A DNA stretch of 64,000 bases, from positions 1-64,000 of the forward strand of contig JAVKHY010000010.1 of assembly GCA_031459765.1 (NCBI GenBank), given 5' to 3'. The notes under the pieces were generated by a model. It was not told the DNA's origin and did no database searches. It saw nothing but the letters and a program-made list of their open reading frames with translations. This document shows, piece after piece, positions 43,247 to 51,662 of this stretch (position 1 is its first letter; each line of letters starts with the position of its first letter). Source of the stretch: Armatimonadota bacterium. Lineage in GTDB: Bacteria > Sysuimicrobiota > Sysuimicrobiia > Sysuimicrobiales > Kaftiobacteriaceae. The translations under genes were made by a program, and so were the position numbers.

Positions 43247-43274
43247 TTTCCCTGTTTGAGAGGAGGTTTACTCC

Positions 43275-43778
43275 ATCGCGCCTGAACCACGCGTGAACGA
43301 CCGCATCCGGGCCAGGGAGATCCGCGTGATCGGTCCTGAGGGGGAGCAACTGGGGGTGATGACGGTCCGCGACGCCCTCCTCCGCGCACAGGAATTCGGG
43401 TTGGATCTGGTCGAGGTGGCCCCAACCTCCCAGCCGCCGGTGTGCCGGATCATGGACTACGGGAAATACAAATACGAGCTGAGCAAGAAGGGACGGGGGA
43501 CCCACCACCGGGGCGGCGACCTCAAGGGGATGCGGTTCTCCCCCAAAATCGGCGAGCACGACTTTCAAACCAAAGTCAAGCACGTGATCGAGTTTCTCAA
43601 GCAGGGCAACAAGGTGCGGGTGTCCGTCTGGTTCCGGGGGCGGGAGATGGCCTATCCGCAGATGGGACACAAGTTGCTTCAGCGGGTGAGCGAGATGGTC
43701 GCCGACGTCGGAGTGGTGGAGCGTCCGCCGCTGTTTGAAGGACGCAACATGATCATGATCCTGAGCCCAAAGCGGTAG
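43275..43778 (+). CDS. infC: Translation initiation factor IF-3, ATC start
   Basis: IF-3 checks the start codon and blocks subunit joining. The 167-aa product has the N-domain VNDRIRAREIRVIGPEGEQLG and C-domain MRFSPKIGEHDFQTK. The strong site AGGAGG (43261-43266) lies eight bases before ATC 43275, which is in frame and gives a normal IF-3 N-terminus; the nearest GTG (43293) is 26 bases from it. A rare AUU/AUC-type start is the classic autoregulatory device of infC, letting excess IF-3 reject its own mRNA. Confidence 0.92.
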   Translation: MAPEPRVNDRIRAREIRVIGPEGEQLGVMTVRDALLRAQEFGLDLVEVAPTSQPPVCRIMDYGKYKYELSKKGRGTHHRGGDLKGMRFSPKIGEHDFQTKVKHVIEFLKQGNKVRVSVWFRGREMAYPQMGHKLLQRVSEMVADVGVVERPPLFEGRNMIMILSPKR

Positions 43779-43799
43779 AGGGGTTCCGGGAGGGCTGAC

Positions 43800-43997
43800 A
43801 TGGGCAAGGCCAAGACGCACCAGGGGACGGCGAAGCGGATCCTCGTGACCGGGCGCGGGCAACTGCGCCGCAGGCGCCAGATGGCGGGGCATCTCAAGGT
43901 ATCCAAACGGCCGGCGCGGCTGCGCAGGCTCCGGCGCGAGGCCGCGGTCTCCGGAGCGGACCGCCGGAAGATCGAAGCCCTGCTGCCGAACCGCTAG
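43800..43997 (+). CDS. rpmI: 50S ribosomal protein L35
   Basis: L35 (65 aa, canonical length) is a small basic large-subunit protein. KAKTHQGTAKRILVTGRGQLRRRR and the C-terminal KIEALLPNR mark the family. It lies between infC and rplT as in most bacteria. ATG 43800 follows GGGAGGG. Confidence 0.95.
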   Translation: MGKAKTHQGTAKRILVTGRGQLRRRRQMAGHLKVSKRPARLRRLRREAAVSGADRRKIEALLPNR

Positions 43998-44009
43998 GAG
44001 GGATCTGGG

Positions 44010-44369
44010 ATGGCCCGGGTCAAACGGGGCGTGACCACACGCCGCCGTCACAAGAAGATCCTCAAACTGGCCAAGGGCTACTACGGCGCGAAGAGCCGCT
44101 GGTTCAAGCTCGCCAACCAGTACGTGCTGCGCGCGCTGGCGCAGGCCTACCATGACCGGCGCGTGCGCAAGCGGGACTTCCGGCGGCTGTGGATCGCGCG
44201 GATCAACGCCGCGGCGCGGAGGGATGGCCTCTCCTACAGCCGGCTGATCAACGGACTGCGCCGGGCCGGGATTGCCATCAACCGCAAGGTGCTGGCCGAC
44301 CTGGCGGCGCGGGACAGCCAGGCCTTCACGGCGCTGGTGGCCAAGGCCAAGGAGGGCCTGAAGTCCTGA
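44010..44369 (+). CDS. rplT: 50S ribosomal protein L20
   Basis: L20 (119 aa) is an early assembly protein and, in other bacteria, the repressor of this operon. [29 protein letters not shown] and [21 protein letters not shown] are diagnostic. GGAGGGAT precedes ATG 44010. The potassium transporter gene starts six bases after its stop. Confidence 0.97.
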   Translation: MARVKRGVTTRRRHKKILKLAKGYYGAKSRWFKLANQYVLRALAQAYHDRRVRKRDFRRLWIARINAAARRDGLSYSRLINGLRRAGIAINRKVLADLAARDSQAFTALVAKAKEGLKS

Positions 44370-44375
44370 GCGGGG

Positions 44376-45731
44376 ATGGCCCAGGCAACGGTCCTGGAAA
44401 AGCGATCCCCCTTCGCCCGGCTTGAGCTCACCCCCTCCCAGGCGATCATCGCCGGCTTCGCGGCGATCATCCTGGCGGGGGGGCTCGTGCTGACCCTGCC
44501 GGTGGCTGCCGAGGACGGACAGGCCACGCCGTTCCTAACCGCGTTGTTCACCGCCACCTCGGCGACCTGTGTGACCGGACTCGTGGTCGTGGACACGGCG
44601 GATCACTGGTCCACCTTCGGAGAGATCGTAGTCCTCCTCCTCATCCAGCTGGGCGGCCTGGGGTACATGACCGTCGCCACGCTGATGGCCATGGCCATCG
44701 GCCGGCGGATCGGCCTGCGCCAGCGGCTGGTGCTGCAGGAAGCCTACAACCTCTACACCGTAGGCGGTGTGGTCCGCTTCACCCGCACCGTGGTCCTGGC
44801 CACCCTGGCCATCGAAGGGGCGGGCGCGCTGCTGCTCCTCCTGCGCTGGGGGCCGGAGCTGGGATGGCTGCGGGGTGCCTACTACGCCGTTTTCCACAGC
44901 GTCTCCGCCTTCAACAACGCGGGATTCGACCTGTGGGGGGGATTCCGAAGCTTCACCCCCTTCGTCGGCGATCTCCCCGTCAACCTGATCCTGGCCCTGC
45001 TGATCATCCTCGGCGGCCTGGGGTTCACCGTGCTGGTGGACCTGAGGCGACCGGAGCGGCTGACCCTGCACGGGAAGGTGGTGCTGGCCACCACGGCGGC
45101 GCTGATCCTGGCCGGCACGGTGCTGATCCTCCTCCTCGAATTCCGCAACCCCGCCACGCTGGGTCCCCTGCCCGGCTGGCAGAAGGTCCTGGCGGCCTTC
45201 TTCCAGAGCGTGACCCCGCGCACCGCGGGGTTCAACACGCTCGATATGGGCCGGATGCTGGAGCCGACGCTCATGCTGCTCATCGCGCTGATGTTCATCG
45301 GCGCCTCCCCCGGGGGGACGGGCGGCGGCATCAAGACGACCACCTTCATCGCGCCGCTGGCAGTCATCCTGGCCATGCTGCGAGGGCGGCCGGACCCGGA
45401 GCTGTTCTGGCGCCGGCTCCCCCCGGTGGTGGTGTACAAGGCCGTGACCATTGCCCTGGTCGGCCTGGCGTTCGTCGTCACGATGGGCACGGCCCTGTCC
45501 TCCACCGAGGGGGTCGACCTCATCGACGCCCTGTTCGAGGTCACCTCGGCCTTCGGCACGGTGGGGCTGTCCACCGGCCTGACGCCGCACCTGAGCACGG
45601 TCGGGCGGATCATCGTCATGATCACGGTGTTCATCGGACGGGTCGGCCTGCTGACCATGGCGTTTGCCCTGACCCGGCGCCAGCGGCAGGGGTATTTCCG
45701 CTATCCTGAGGAGCGGATTCTGATCGGGTAA
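44376..45731 (+). CDS. Potassium uptake protein, TrkH/KtrB type
   Basis: A 451-aa membrane protein with four M1-P-M2 repeats. The selectivity-filter sequences are SATCVTGL, FNNAGFD, PRTAGFN and FGTVGLSTG, each with the filter glycine. The mid-helix gating loop GASPGGTGGGIKTTT in the third repeat supports the KtrB type. It imports potassium with its regulatory partner encoded next. ATG lies six bases after rplT, which suggests readthrough from the L20 operon. Confidence 0.93.
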   Translation: MAQATVLEKRSPFARLELTPSQAIIAGFAAIILAGGLVLTLPVAAEDGQATPFLTALFTATSATCVTGLVVVDTADHWSTFGEIVVLLLIQLGGLGYMTVATLMAMAIGRRIGLRQRLVLQEAYNLYTVGGVVRFTRTVVLATLAIEGAGALLLLLRWGPELGWLRGAYYAVFHSVSAFNNAGFDLWGGFRSFTPFVGDLPVNLILALLIILGGLGFTVLVDLRRPERLTLHGKVVLATTAALILAGTVLILLLEFRNPATLGPLPGWQKVLAAFFQSVTPRTAGFNTLDMGRMLEPTLMLLIALMFIGASPGGTGGGIKTTTFIAPLAVILAMLRGRPDPELFWRRLPPVVVYKAVTIALVGLAFVVTMGTALSSTEGVDLIDALFEVTSAFGTVGLSTGLTPHLSTVGRIIVMITVFIGRVGLLTMAFALTRRQRQGYFRYPEERILIG

Positions 45732-45750
45732 GGAGCGAGGCGAGCCAACG

Positions 45751-46398
45751 ATGGAGTTCGCGGTTATCGGCATGGGGCGATTTGGCAGCAACGTGGTGCG
45801 CACGTTGCGCGAGCTGGGACACACGGTCCTGGCGTTGGACAAGAACGAAGAGGCCCTGCGCAAGGTCACCGACTACGCCACCCACGCGGTGCAGATCGAC
45901 TCCACCGACGCTGAGGCGCTGCGGGCGGTGGGCATCACGAACTTCGACGCCGTGGTCGTGGCCATCGGCGCCGACGTGCAGGAGAGCATCCTCACGACGC
46001 TGATCCTGAAGGAACTGGGCTGCCGCAAGGTGGTGAGCAAGGCGGTGGACGAACTGCAGGGCCGCGTCCTGGAGAAGGTGGGCGCCGACCAGGTCGTCCG
46101 GCCGGAGCGGGACATGGCCGTGCGGGTGGCCCGCAGCCTGGCCAGCCGGCACGTCGTCGACCTGTTGGAGCTCTCCCCGACTTTCCTGGTCGAGGAGGTC
46201 AGCGTGGGGCCGAAGCTGGCCGGGAAGAACCTGGGCGAGCTCGACCTGCGCACCCGCTTCGGCGTCAACGTCCTGCTCATCAAGCGCGACAGCCAGATCC
46301 TGATCACCCCGACGGGCGAGACGCAGCTCCTGCACGGGGATGTCCTGGTCGTGGTAGGGGAGAAAGCCGCCCTGGGCCGTCTGGAAACCGTCCTCTGA
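45751..46398 (+). CDS. Potassium uptake regulator, TrkA/KtrA (RCK) type
   Basis: A 215-aa cytoplasmic RCK protein. The Rossmann loop is VIGMGRFGSNV (residues 5-15), followed by VLALDKNEEAL with the acidic residue that binds NAD ribose. Residues 130-215 are a TrkA_C domain (GKNLGELDLRTRFGVNVLLIKR). It forms the ligand-gated ring that controls the adjacent KtrB-like channel. It starts 20 bases after it. Confidence 0.94.
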   Translation: MEFAVIGMGRFGSNVVRTLRELGHTVLALDKNEEALRKVTDYATHAVQIDSTDAEALRAVGITNFDAVVVAIGADVQESILTTLILKELGCRKVVSKAVDELQGRVLEKVGADQVVRPERDMAVRVARSLASRHVVDLLELSPTFLVEEVSVGPKLAGKNLGELDLRTRFGVNVLLIKRDSQILITPTGETQLLHGDVLVVVGEKAALGRLETVL

Positions 46399-46401
46399 TC
46401 G

Positions 46402-47199
46402 GTGCGGATCAGCAGCCCCCGGAACCCCCTGGTCGCGCGGCTCCGGCGTCTGGCCGACCGGGCCGGCCGCCGGGCGGAGGGGCGGATGGTCGTGGAAGGC
46501 GTGCGCCTCGTCCAGGAAGCGCAGACGGCGCACGTCCCCATGGAGCTCCTGCTGTATGATCCGGAAGCCGCCGGGAAGGACCCGCGGATGGCCGCGATTG
46601 TGGCGCGGGCAACGGCGGCCGGGGTCCGGATTGTCGCTGCCAGCGCCCGCGTCCTCGCCGCCTGCAGCACCCTGGAGACTCCGCCCGGGCTGCTGGCGGT
46701 CGTGGCCATCCCCACCGCCGACCTGTTCGGCGTCCTGGGACGTCCCGACCTCCTGCTGGCCGTGGCCGACGGCATCCAGGATCCCGGCAACCTCGGGACG
46801 ATCATCCGCGTCGCCGACGCGGCGGGAGCCTCCGCCGTGGCCGTCGTGCGCGGCAGTGTGGATCCCTACCATCCGAAGACCGTACGGGCGACGATGGGCT
46901 CGCTGTTCCACCTCCCGGTCGCGGAGGCGGACAGGGACGACCTGGCGGAGGGGTTGCGGCGGCGCGGCGTGCGCATTCTCGTCGCGGACCAGCGCGGCGT
47001 CGCAGACTATGCCGCCGCCTCCTATCGCCGTCCCCTGGCTCTGGTCCTCGGCGCGGAAGCGGCCGGGGTGCATCCGCTGTGGCAGGAGGCGGCGGAGGCC
47101 TCGCTGCGAATCCCTCTCTATGGCCGCGCCGAGTCCCTCAACGTGGCGATTGCCGCGGCCCTGCTGCTGTATGAAGCCCGACGACACGAGGAGGTGTGA
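46402..47199 (+). CDS. RNA 2'-O-methyltransferase, TrmH/SpoU family
   Basis: A 265-aa SPOUT enzyme. The N-terminal substrate-binding domain is followed by the knotted SAM domain with DGIQDPGNLGTIIRVADAAG, LVLGAEAAGV and IPLYGRAESLNVAIAAALLLYE. It 2'-O-methylates rRNA or tRNA; the exact target (RlmB-like or YsgA) cannot be set. A TrmH gene near rplT and before pheS is a conserved Bacillota arrangement. GTG start 46402. Confidence 0.92.
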   Translation: MRISSPRNPLVARLRRLADRAGRRAEGRMVVEGVRLVQEAQTAHVPMELLLYDPEAAGKDPRMAAIVARATAAGVRIVAASARVLAACSTLETPPGLLAVVAIPTADLFGVLGRPDLLLAVADGIQDPGNLGTIIRVADAAGASAVAVVRGSVDPYHPKTVRATMGSLFHLPVAEADRDDLAEGLRRRGVRILVADQRGVADYAAASYRRPLALVLGAEAAGVHPLWQEAAEASLRIPLYGRAESLNVAIAAALLLYEARRHEEV

Positions 47200-47201
47200 C
47201 G

Positions 47202-47543
47202 ATGGACCAGGTGCGGTGGGCGCATCTGGAACGGCTGCCCGAGCGTGAGGTGCGCCCCGGAGTGTTCCTGAAGGTCCTGCCCGGACAGGCACTCATGTTC
47301 AGCGCCGTGCGCTTTGCCCCGCACGCCATCGTCCCCACCCACCATCACCCGCACGAGCAGATCGGGATCGTCCTCCAGGGCGAGCTTGAGCTGTGGATCG
47401 ATGAGGAGCGTCGGACCCTGCGCTCCGGCGACATGTATACGGTGCCGCCCAATGTCCCCCACGGCGCCGAGACCAAAGGGTCTCCCTGCCTGGTTCTGGA
47501 CGTCTTTCACCCCCTGCGCGAAGACTACATCCGTCTCTTCTGA
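47202..47543 (+). CDS. Single-domain cupin
   Basis: A 113-aa cupin. Motif 1 THHHPHEQIGIVLQGELELW supplies metal ligands His, His and Glu; motif 2 includes PPNVPHGAET with the last His. GAGGAGG lies six to eight bases before ATG 47202. Such small cupins bind metal and are sugar-modifying, oxygenase or sensor proteins; substrate unknown. Confidence 0.9.
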   Translation: MDQVRWAHLERLPEREVRPGVFLKVLPGQALMFSAVRFAPHAIVPTHHHPHEQIGIVLQGELELWIDEERRTLRSGDMYTVPPNVPHGAETKGSPCLVLDVFHPLREDYIRLF

Positions 47544-47651
47544 GGCCCGGCGGCGGTCCGAGTTCCCGCCCGCAGGTCCGTGTGTTATACTCTGGCCAAA
47601 CCGGACGGCACGGACAGGATGCCCCAGCGCTCTTGAGGCAGGAGGGACAGG

Positions 47652-47780
47652 GTGCAGACGGTCTGGACGGCGGAGATGCTCTGGGATCTGTTCGAAGCGA
47701 CGGGTTCGGTCTGGGCTTATCTGATTTACCGTCGGTTTGCCGCGTTCCAGAAGTCGCGGCTCCGGGCATCCGTAAACTGA
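47652..47780 (+). CDS. YqzL-like small protein
   Basis: A 42-codon gene starting GTG 47652, about four bases after AGGAGGGAC. The product contains LWDLFEATGSVWAYLIYRRF, matching the W-x-x-F-x-x-T-G-x-x-x-x-Y-L-x-Y pattern of Bacillota YqzL peptides (about 45 aa, function unknown). A -10-like TATACT lies at 47586-47591. It sits between the cupin gene and the Phe T-box, so it may share the pheST transcription start. Confidence 0.7.
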   Translation: MQTVWTAEMLWDLFEATGSVWAYLIYRRFAAFQKSRLRASVN

Positions 47781-47783
47781 CAG

Positions 47784-48035
47784 GTTCGGCGAAGACGGAG
47801 AGCGTACCCGGCTTCGGCCCCCGCAGGGAGGGAAGGTCGTCGACTGCAAGCCTTCCCGGGCGGCCTCCGGCGACATTCACTCCCGAGCCGGCTCCTGAAG
47901 CTCCGGGCGAGTGGTAGGGGGCCCGTTCGCTTTCCACGAGACGGGAAGCTGAGGGCTGCCGCCTTCGGGCGGCAGAACCGGGGTGGTACCGCGGAAGCGC
48001 CGCTTTCGTCCTTGGGACGAGGGCGGCGTTCTTTG
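47784..48035 (+). promoter_or_regulatory. T-box riboswitch, tRNA-Phe specific
   Basis: The T-box core GGGGTGGTACCGCGG at about 47979-47993 contains TGGT, which pairs with the ACCA end of uncharged tRNA-Phe. The Stem I region has a GA-rich internal loop near 47796 and a specifier TTC at 47876-47878 followed by A. After the T-box, GCCGC...GGCGGCG then TTCTTTGTG (about 48000-48036) forms the terminator that the antiterminator competes with. It controls pheST by phenylalanine starvation. Confidence 0.93.
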
Positions 48036-48063
48036 TGCGTTCGGTCGAGGCGGGAGGCACGAG

Positions 48064-49047
48064 ATGGAGGAGGATCTGGAGCACGTCGTGCGGGAAGCGG
48101 AAGCCGCGATTCGCGAGGCGGCCACGGAGGAGGCCCTGGAAGAGGTCCGCCGGAGGTACCTCGGCCGCCGGGGCCTGGTGACCCGGCTGTTCGAGGCGCT
48201 GCCGTCGCTGCCGGCACCGGAGCGTCCCGAGCGGGGCCGGCGGCTCAACGCGCTGCGTCTTCGGCTGGAGACCCTGCTGGTCGCCCGCCGGGCGGATCTC
48301 GCCGCCCGGGCGCGCGAAGCGCGGATGAGCGCCGAGGCCATCGACGTCACCCTCGCCGGGCGGCGGCCGCGCCTGGGCCGGCGCCACCTGCTGCGGCAGA
48401 CCCTCGACGAGGTGGAGCGCATCTTCCTGGGACTGGGCTTCGAGATCGTGGACGGCACGGAGATCGAGACGGACGAATTCAACTTCGAGCGCCTGAACAT
48501 GGGCCGCGACCACCCGGCGCGCGACGCCCAGGATTCCTTCTACCTGACCGACGAGCTGCTGCTGCGGACCCACACCACCGTCGTCGATGCGCGCGTCATG
48601 CTGGGGCGCACCCCCCCGATGCGGATTCTGACCACCGGCCGCTGCTACCGACGCGACGCGCCCGATTGGAAGCACATGCCCGTCTTCCACCAGGTGGACG
48701 GGTTCATGGTCGGCGAGCACATCACCATGGGGGACCTCAAGGGGGTGCTGACCTCCTTCGCCCGGCAGCTCTTCGGCGCACAGGTGCGGACGAAGTTCGT
48801 GCCGGGATACTTCCCGTTCACCGAGCCGAGCGCCGAGATGCTCGTCCACTTCAACGAGCAGTGGATGGAACTCGGGGGGTGCGGGATGTTCCACCCGCGG
48901 GTGCTGGAGATGGCCGGCATCGACCCCGCCCGCTACACCGCCTTCGCCTTCGGCCTGGGCGTTGATCGCCAGGTGATGGTGCGCTACGGCATTCCGGATA
49001 TCCGGCTCTTCTGGGACAACGACCTGCGGCTGCTGCGGCAGTTCTGA
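48064..49047 (+). CDS. pheS: Phenylalanyl-tRNA synthetase alpha subunit
   Basis: PheS (327 aa) carries the class II catalytic core of the alpha2beta2 enzyme. Residues 1-85 form the N-terminal coiled coil that binds tRNA. Motif 2 spans GRCYRRDAPDWKHMPVFHQ; FTEPSAEM and motif 3 GLGVDRQVMVRYGIPDIR follow. ATG 48064 follows GGGAGG. Expression is governed by the T-box just upstream. Confidence 0.96.
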   Translation: MEEDLEHVVREAEAAIREAATEEALEEVRRRYLGRRGLVTRLFEALPSLPAPERPERGRRLNALRLRLETLLVARRADLAARAREARMSAEAIDVTLAGRRPRLGRRHLLRQTLDEVERIFLGLGFEIVDGTEIETDEFNFERLNMGRDHPARDAQDSFYLTDELLLRTHTTVVDARVMLGRTPPMRILTTGRCYRRDAPDWKHMPVFHQVDGFMVGEHITMGDLKGVLTSFARQLFGAQVRTKFVPGYFPFTEPSAEMLVHFNEQWMELGGCGMFHPRVLEMAGIDPARYTAFAFGLGVDRQVMVRYGIPDIRLFWDNDLRLLRQF

Positions 49048-49060
49048 GGAGGGGCGAGGG

Positions 49061-51130
49061 GTGAAGGTCCTGCTGTCCTGGCTGCGCGAGTATGTGGAGA
49101 TCCCCTACGGGATCGAGGAGCTGTCGGACCGGCTGCCGATGCTGGGCCTGGGGATCGAGGGTGTGGAGCGGCTCGGCGACGACGCCGTCTTCGACCTGGA
49201 GATCGCCGCCAACCGGGGCGACCTGATGAGCCTGCTGGGTGTGGCCCGGGAGCTGGCCGCCGCCGCAGGAACGCGGGTGCGCCCGCCGGCGGTGCGGGTC
49301 GTCGAGTCCGGTCCGCCCCTCGGCGAGCTCACCGGCGTGGAGGTGACCGATCCGGTGCGGTGTCCCCGCTTCACGGCCCGTATGCTCGTCGAGGCCCGCG
49401 TCGGCCCTTCGCCCTCCTGGCTGGCCCGGCGGCTCGAGGCCTGCGGCATTCGCAGCATCAACAACATCGTGGATGTGACCAACTACGTCATGCTGGAAAC
49501 CGGCCAGCCGATGCACGCCTTCGACTACGACCGGCTGGCGGGGGGCCGGTTGGTCGTCCGACCGGCGCGCCCCGGAGAGCGCCTGGTCACCCTGGACGGG
49601 GTGGACCGCGTCCTGGACGAAGGCGTCTTTGTGGTCGCGGACGCCGAGCGCGCCCAAGGGGTGGCGGGGATCATCGGCGGCGCGGCGGCGGAGATCGGAC
49701 CGCAGACGCGCCGCGTGCTCCTGGAAGCCGCCTCCTGGCAGGCGGCGATGATCCGGCGCACCAGCCGGCGGCTGGGCGTGCGCACCGAGAGCAGCGCGCG
49801 CTTCGAACGGGGCACCGACATGGACGGGATCCTCGCCGTGCAGGACCGCGCCGTGGCGCTGATGCAGGACCTGGCCGGCGGCCGCGTGCTTCCCGGGGTG
49901 ATCGATGTGTACCCGGACCCGCGGCCCGCCCCTCGGGTCCACCTGCGCTGGAAGAGCATCCCGCGTCTCCTGGGGCTGGCCATCCCGCAGGACGAGTGCT
50001 GCAGGATTCTCCGCAGCCTTGGGTTCGAACTCGCTCCCTCCCCGGAGGCGGACGGCGTGCAGGTGACCGTGCCCTCCTTCCGGCGTGACGTGGAGCGGGA
50101 AGAGGACCTGATCGAAGACCTCGCCCGCCACCACGGGTACGATCGCATCCCCGAGACGTTACCGGTGGAGATCATGGCCCAGGGGACGCGCGCGCCGTCG
50201 CTGGTCGCCGAGGAGACGGTGCGCGACATCCTGGTCCGCGCCGGGTTGGTGGAGGCCCTGACGGTCTCCTTGACCACCCCGGCCGTCCTGGAGGCGCTCC
50301 GCCTCCCGGCCGACCATCCGTGGCGGCGGATGGTGCCGCTGCGCAACCCGCTGGTGGACGACCATACCCACCTGCGCTCGACACTGCTGCCGGGACTGCT
50401 GCACGTCGCGCAGGTCAACGTCAGCCGCGGCGTCGGTGAGGTGCAGATCTTCGAGATCGGACACGTCTTTCTCCAGGAGGAGGGGGGCATTGCCGAACGC
50501 CGGCGGCTGGGGATCCTGATGATGGGGACCACCTGTGACGGACGGTGGAATCTCCCTCCGGAGGCGGTGACGATCACCTACTATCACCTCAAGGGCATCC
50601 TGGAGGGGCTGCTGGCGGAACTGGGGATTTCCGACTCCGCCTTCAGGGCCGCGGCGGAGGCCTGGCTTCACCCCGGGCGCGCGGCGCAGGTGACCGTGGG
50701 AGGCGCGGTGGTGGCCACCCTGGGCGCACTGCATCCCGAGGTGGCCGCGCGGTTCGACCTGCCCGCCGCCGTGTATGTGGCGGACGTGGACCTGCCCCTC
50801 CTGCTCTCCAGGAGCGCCCCGGCGCGTCGGTTCACCCCGCTCCCGCGCTTTCCGCCTGTCCGGCGCGACGTGGCCATCGTCCTGCCCGCCGAGGTCCCCG
50901 CCGCCCAGGTGGAGGAGGTGATCCGGGCCTCCGGTGGAGCGTGGCTGGAGCGCATGGAGTTGTTCGACGTATACACCGGGGCGCCGGTCCCCGACGGTCA
51001 CCGCAGCCTGGCCTACGCCCTGACCTTCCGCGCCGCAGAGCGGACACTGGCCGCCGACGAGGTGGACGGCGCGCTCCTGAACATCAGGGGGGCGCTGGAG
51101 CAGCGGTTGCGGGCGAAAATCCGCGAGTGA
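49061..51130 (+). CDS. pheT: Phenylalanyl-tRNA synthetase beta subunit, no OB-fold
   Basis: PheT (689 aa) is the editing and tRNA-binding subunit. LLSWLREYVEIPYGIEEL, NNIVDVTNYVMLETGQPMHAFD (B3/B4 editing), PSFRRDVEREEDLIEDLARHHGYD (B5) and a C-terminal anticodon-binding domain are present. Residue 38 (GIEGVE) passes almost directly to FDLEIAANRGDLMSLLGVARELA, so the usual EMAP-II-like OB domain B2, about 110 residues, is missing. Most bacterial PheT are about 790-800 aa. GTG 49061. Confidence 0.94.
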   Translation: MKVLLSWLREYVEIPYGIEELSDRLPMLGLGIEGVERLGDDAVFDLEIAANRGDLMSLLGVARELAAAAGTRVRPPAVRVVESGPPLGELTGVEVTDPVRCPRFTARMLVEARVGPSPSWLARRLEACGIRSINNIVDVTNYVMLETGQPMHAFDYDRLAGGRLVVRPARPGERLVTLDGVDRVLDEGVFVVADAERAQGVAGIIGGAAAEIGPQTRRVLLEAASWQAAMIRRTSRRLGVRTESSARFERGTDMDGILAVQDRAVALMQDLAGGRVLPGVIDVYPDPRPAPRVHLRWKSIPRLLGLAIPQDECCRILRSLGFELAPSPEADGVQVTVPSFRRDVEREEDLIEDLARHHGYDRIPETLPVEIMAQGTRAPSLVAEETVRDILVRAGLVEALTVSLTTPAVLEALRLPADHPWRRMVPLRNPLVDDHTHLRSTLLPGLLHVAQVNVSRGVGEVQIFEIGHVFLQEEGGIAERRRLGILMMGTTCDGRWNLPPEAVTITYYHLKGILEGLLAELGISDSAFRAAAEAWLHPGRAAQVTVGGAVVATLGALHPEVAARFDLPAAVYVADVDLPLLLSRSAPARRFTPLPRFPPVRRDVAIVLPAEVPAAQVEEVIRASGGAWLERMELFDVYTGAPVPDGHRSLAYALTFRAAERTLAADEVDGALLNIRGALEQRLRAKIRE

Positions 51131-51142
51131 TAGAATCGTCGC

Positions 51143-51655
51143 GTGACCTGGATCGATTGGGTCATCGCGGCGTTCGCGCTGTTCGCGGCGCTGCAGGGGC
51201 TGAAGCGGGGCCTGCTGGCGGCGGTGATCGGGATCGTCGCCGTCTTCGCCTCCTACCTCATCGCCTCGGCCTGGTATCGTTCCCTCGGCGACGCCATCGA
51301 GCGCACCGTCCGCTTTACGCCGGCGTGGGGCGATACGGTGGCGTTCGGCGGGCTGTTCCTCCTGGTCTACGATCTCGTGGCGATTCTGACCGTGATGGCC
51401 TTCGGGGGCGAGCGGCTCCCGTTGCCCTCGCGGGTCTCCGGCGCGGTGCTCGGGTTCGTCCGGGGGACGATGCTGGCCGCGGCGCTGCTCATCATCGCCG
51501 CTGCCGCTCCCTTCGGAGACCCGATCCGTCGCGACCTCGAGCGTTCCACGGTGGCCCCGGTCGCGCTCGCCGTCTACCGCGGAGGCCTCAGGGCCGTGGC
51601 CGCCCTCCTGCCGTCCACGGCGAAGCCCTTCGGCCTGGAGCCTGGAACCTTCTAG
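51143..51655 (+). CDS. CvpA family membrane protein
   Basis: A 170-aa protein with four hydrophobic segments: WIDWVIAAFALFAALQGLKRG at the N-terminus, then about 25-45, 65-85 and 100-122. The opening DWVI...KRGL pattern is typical of CvpA (colicin V production protein family), whose exact role is unclear. GTG 51143. It follows pheT by 12 bases and polX by seven, so it lies inside a long cotranscribed run. Confidence 0.85.
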   Translation: MTWIDWVIAAFALFAALQGLKRGLLAAVIGIVAVFASYLIASAWYRSLGDAIERTVRFTPAWGDTVAFGGLFLLVYDLVAILTVMAFGGERLPLPSRVSGAVLGFVRGTMLAAALLIIAAAAPFGDPIRRDLERSTVAPVALAVYRGGLRAVAALLPSTAKPFGLEPGTF

Positions 51656-51662
51656 GCGCGCC

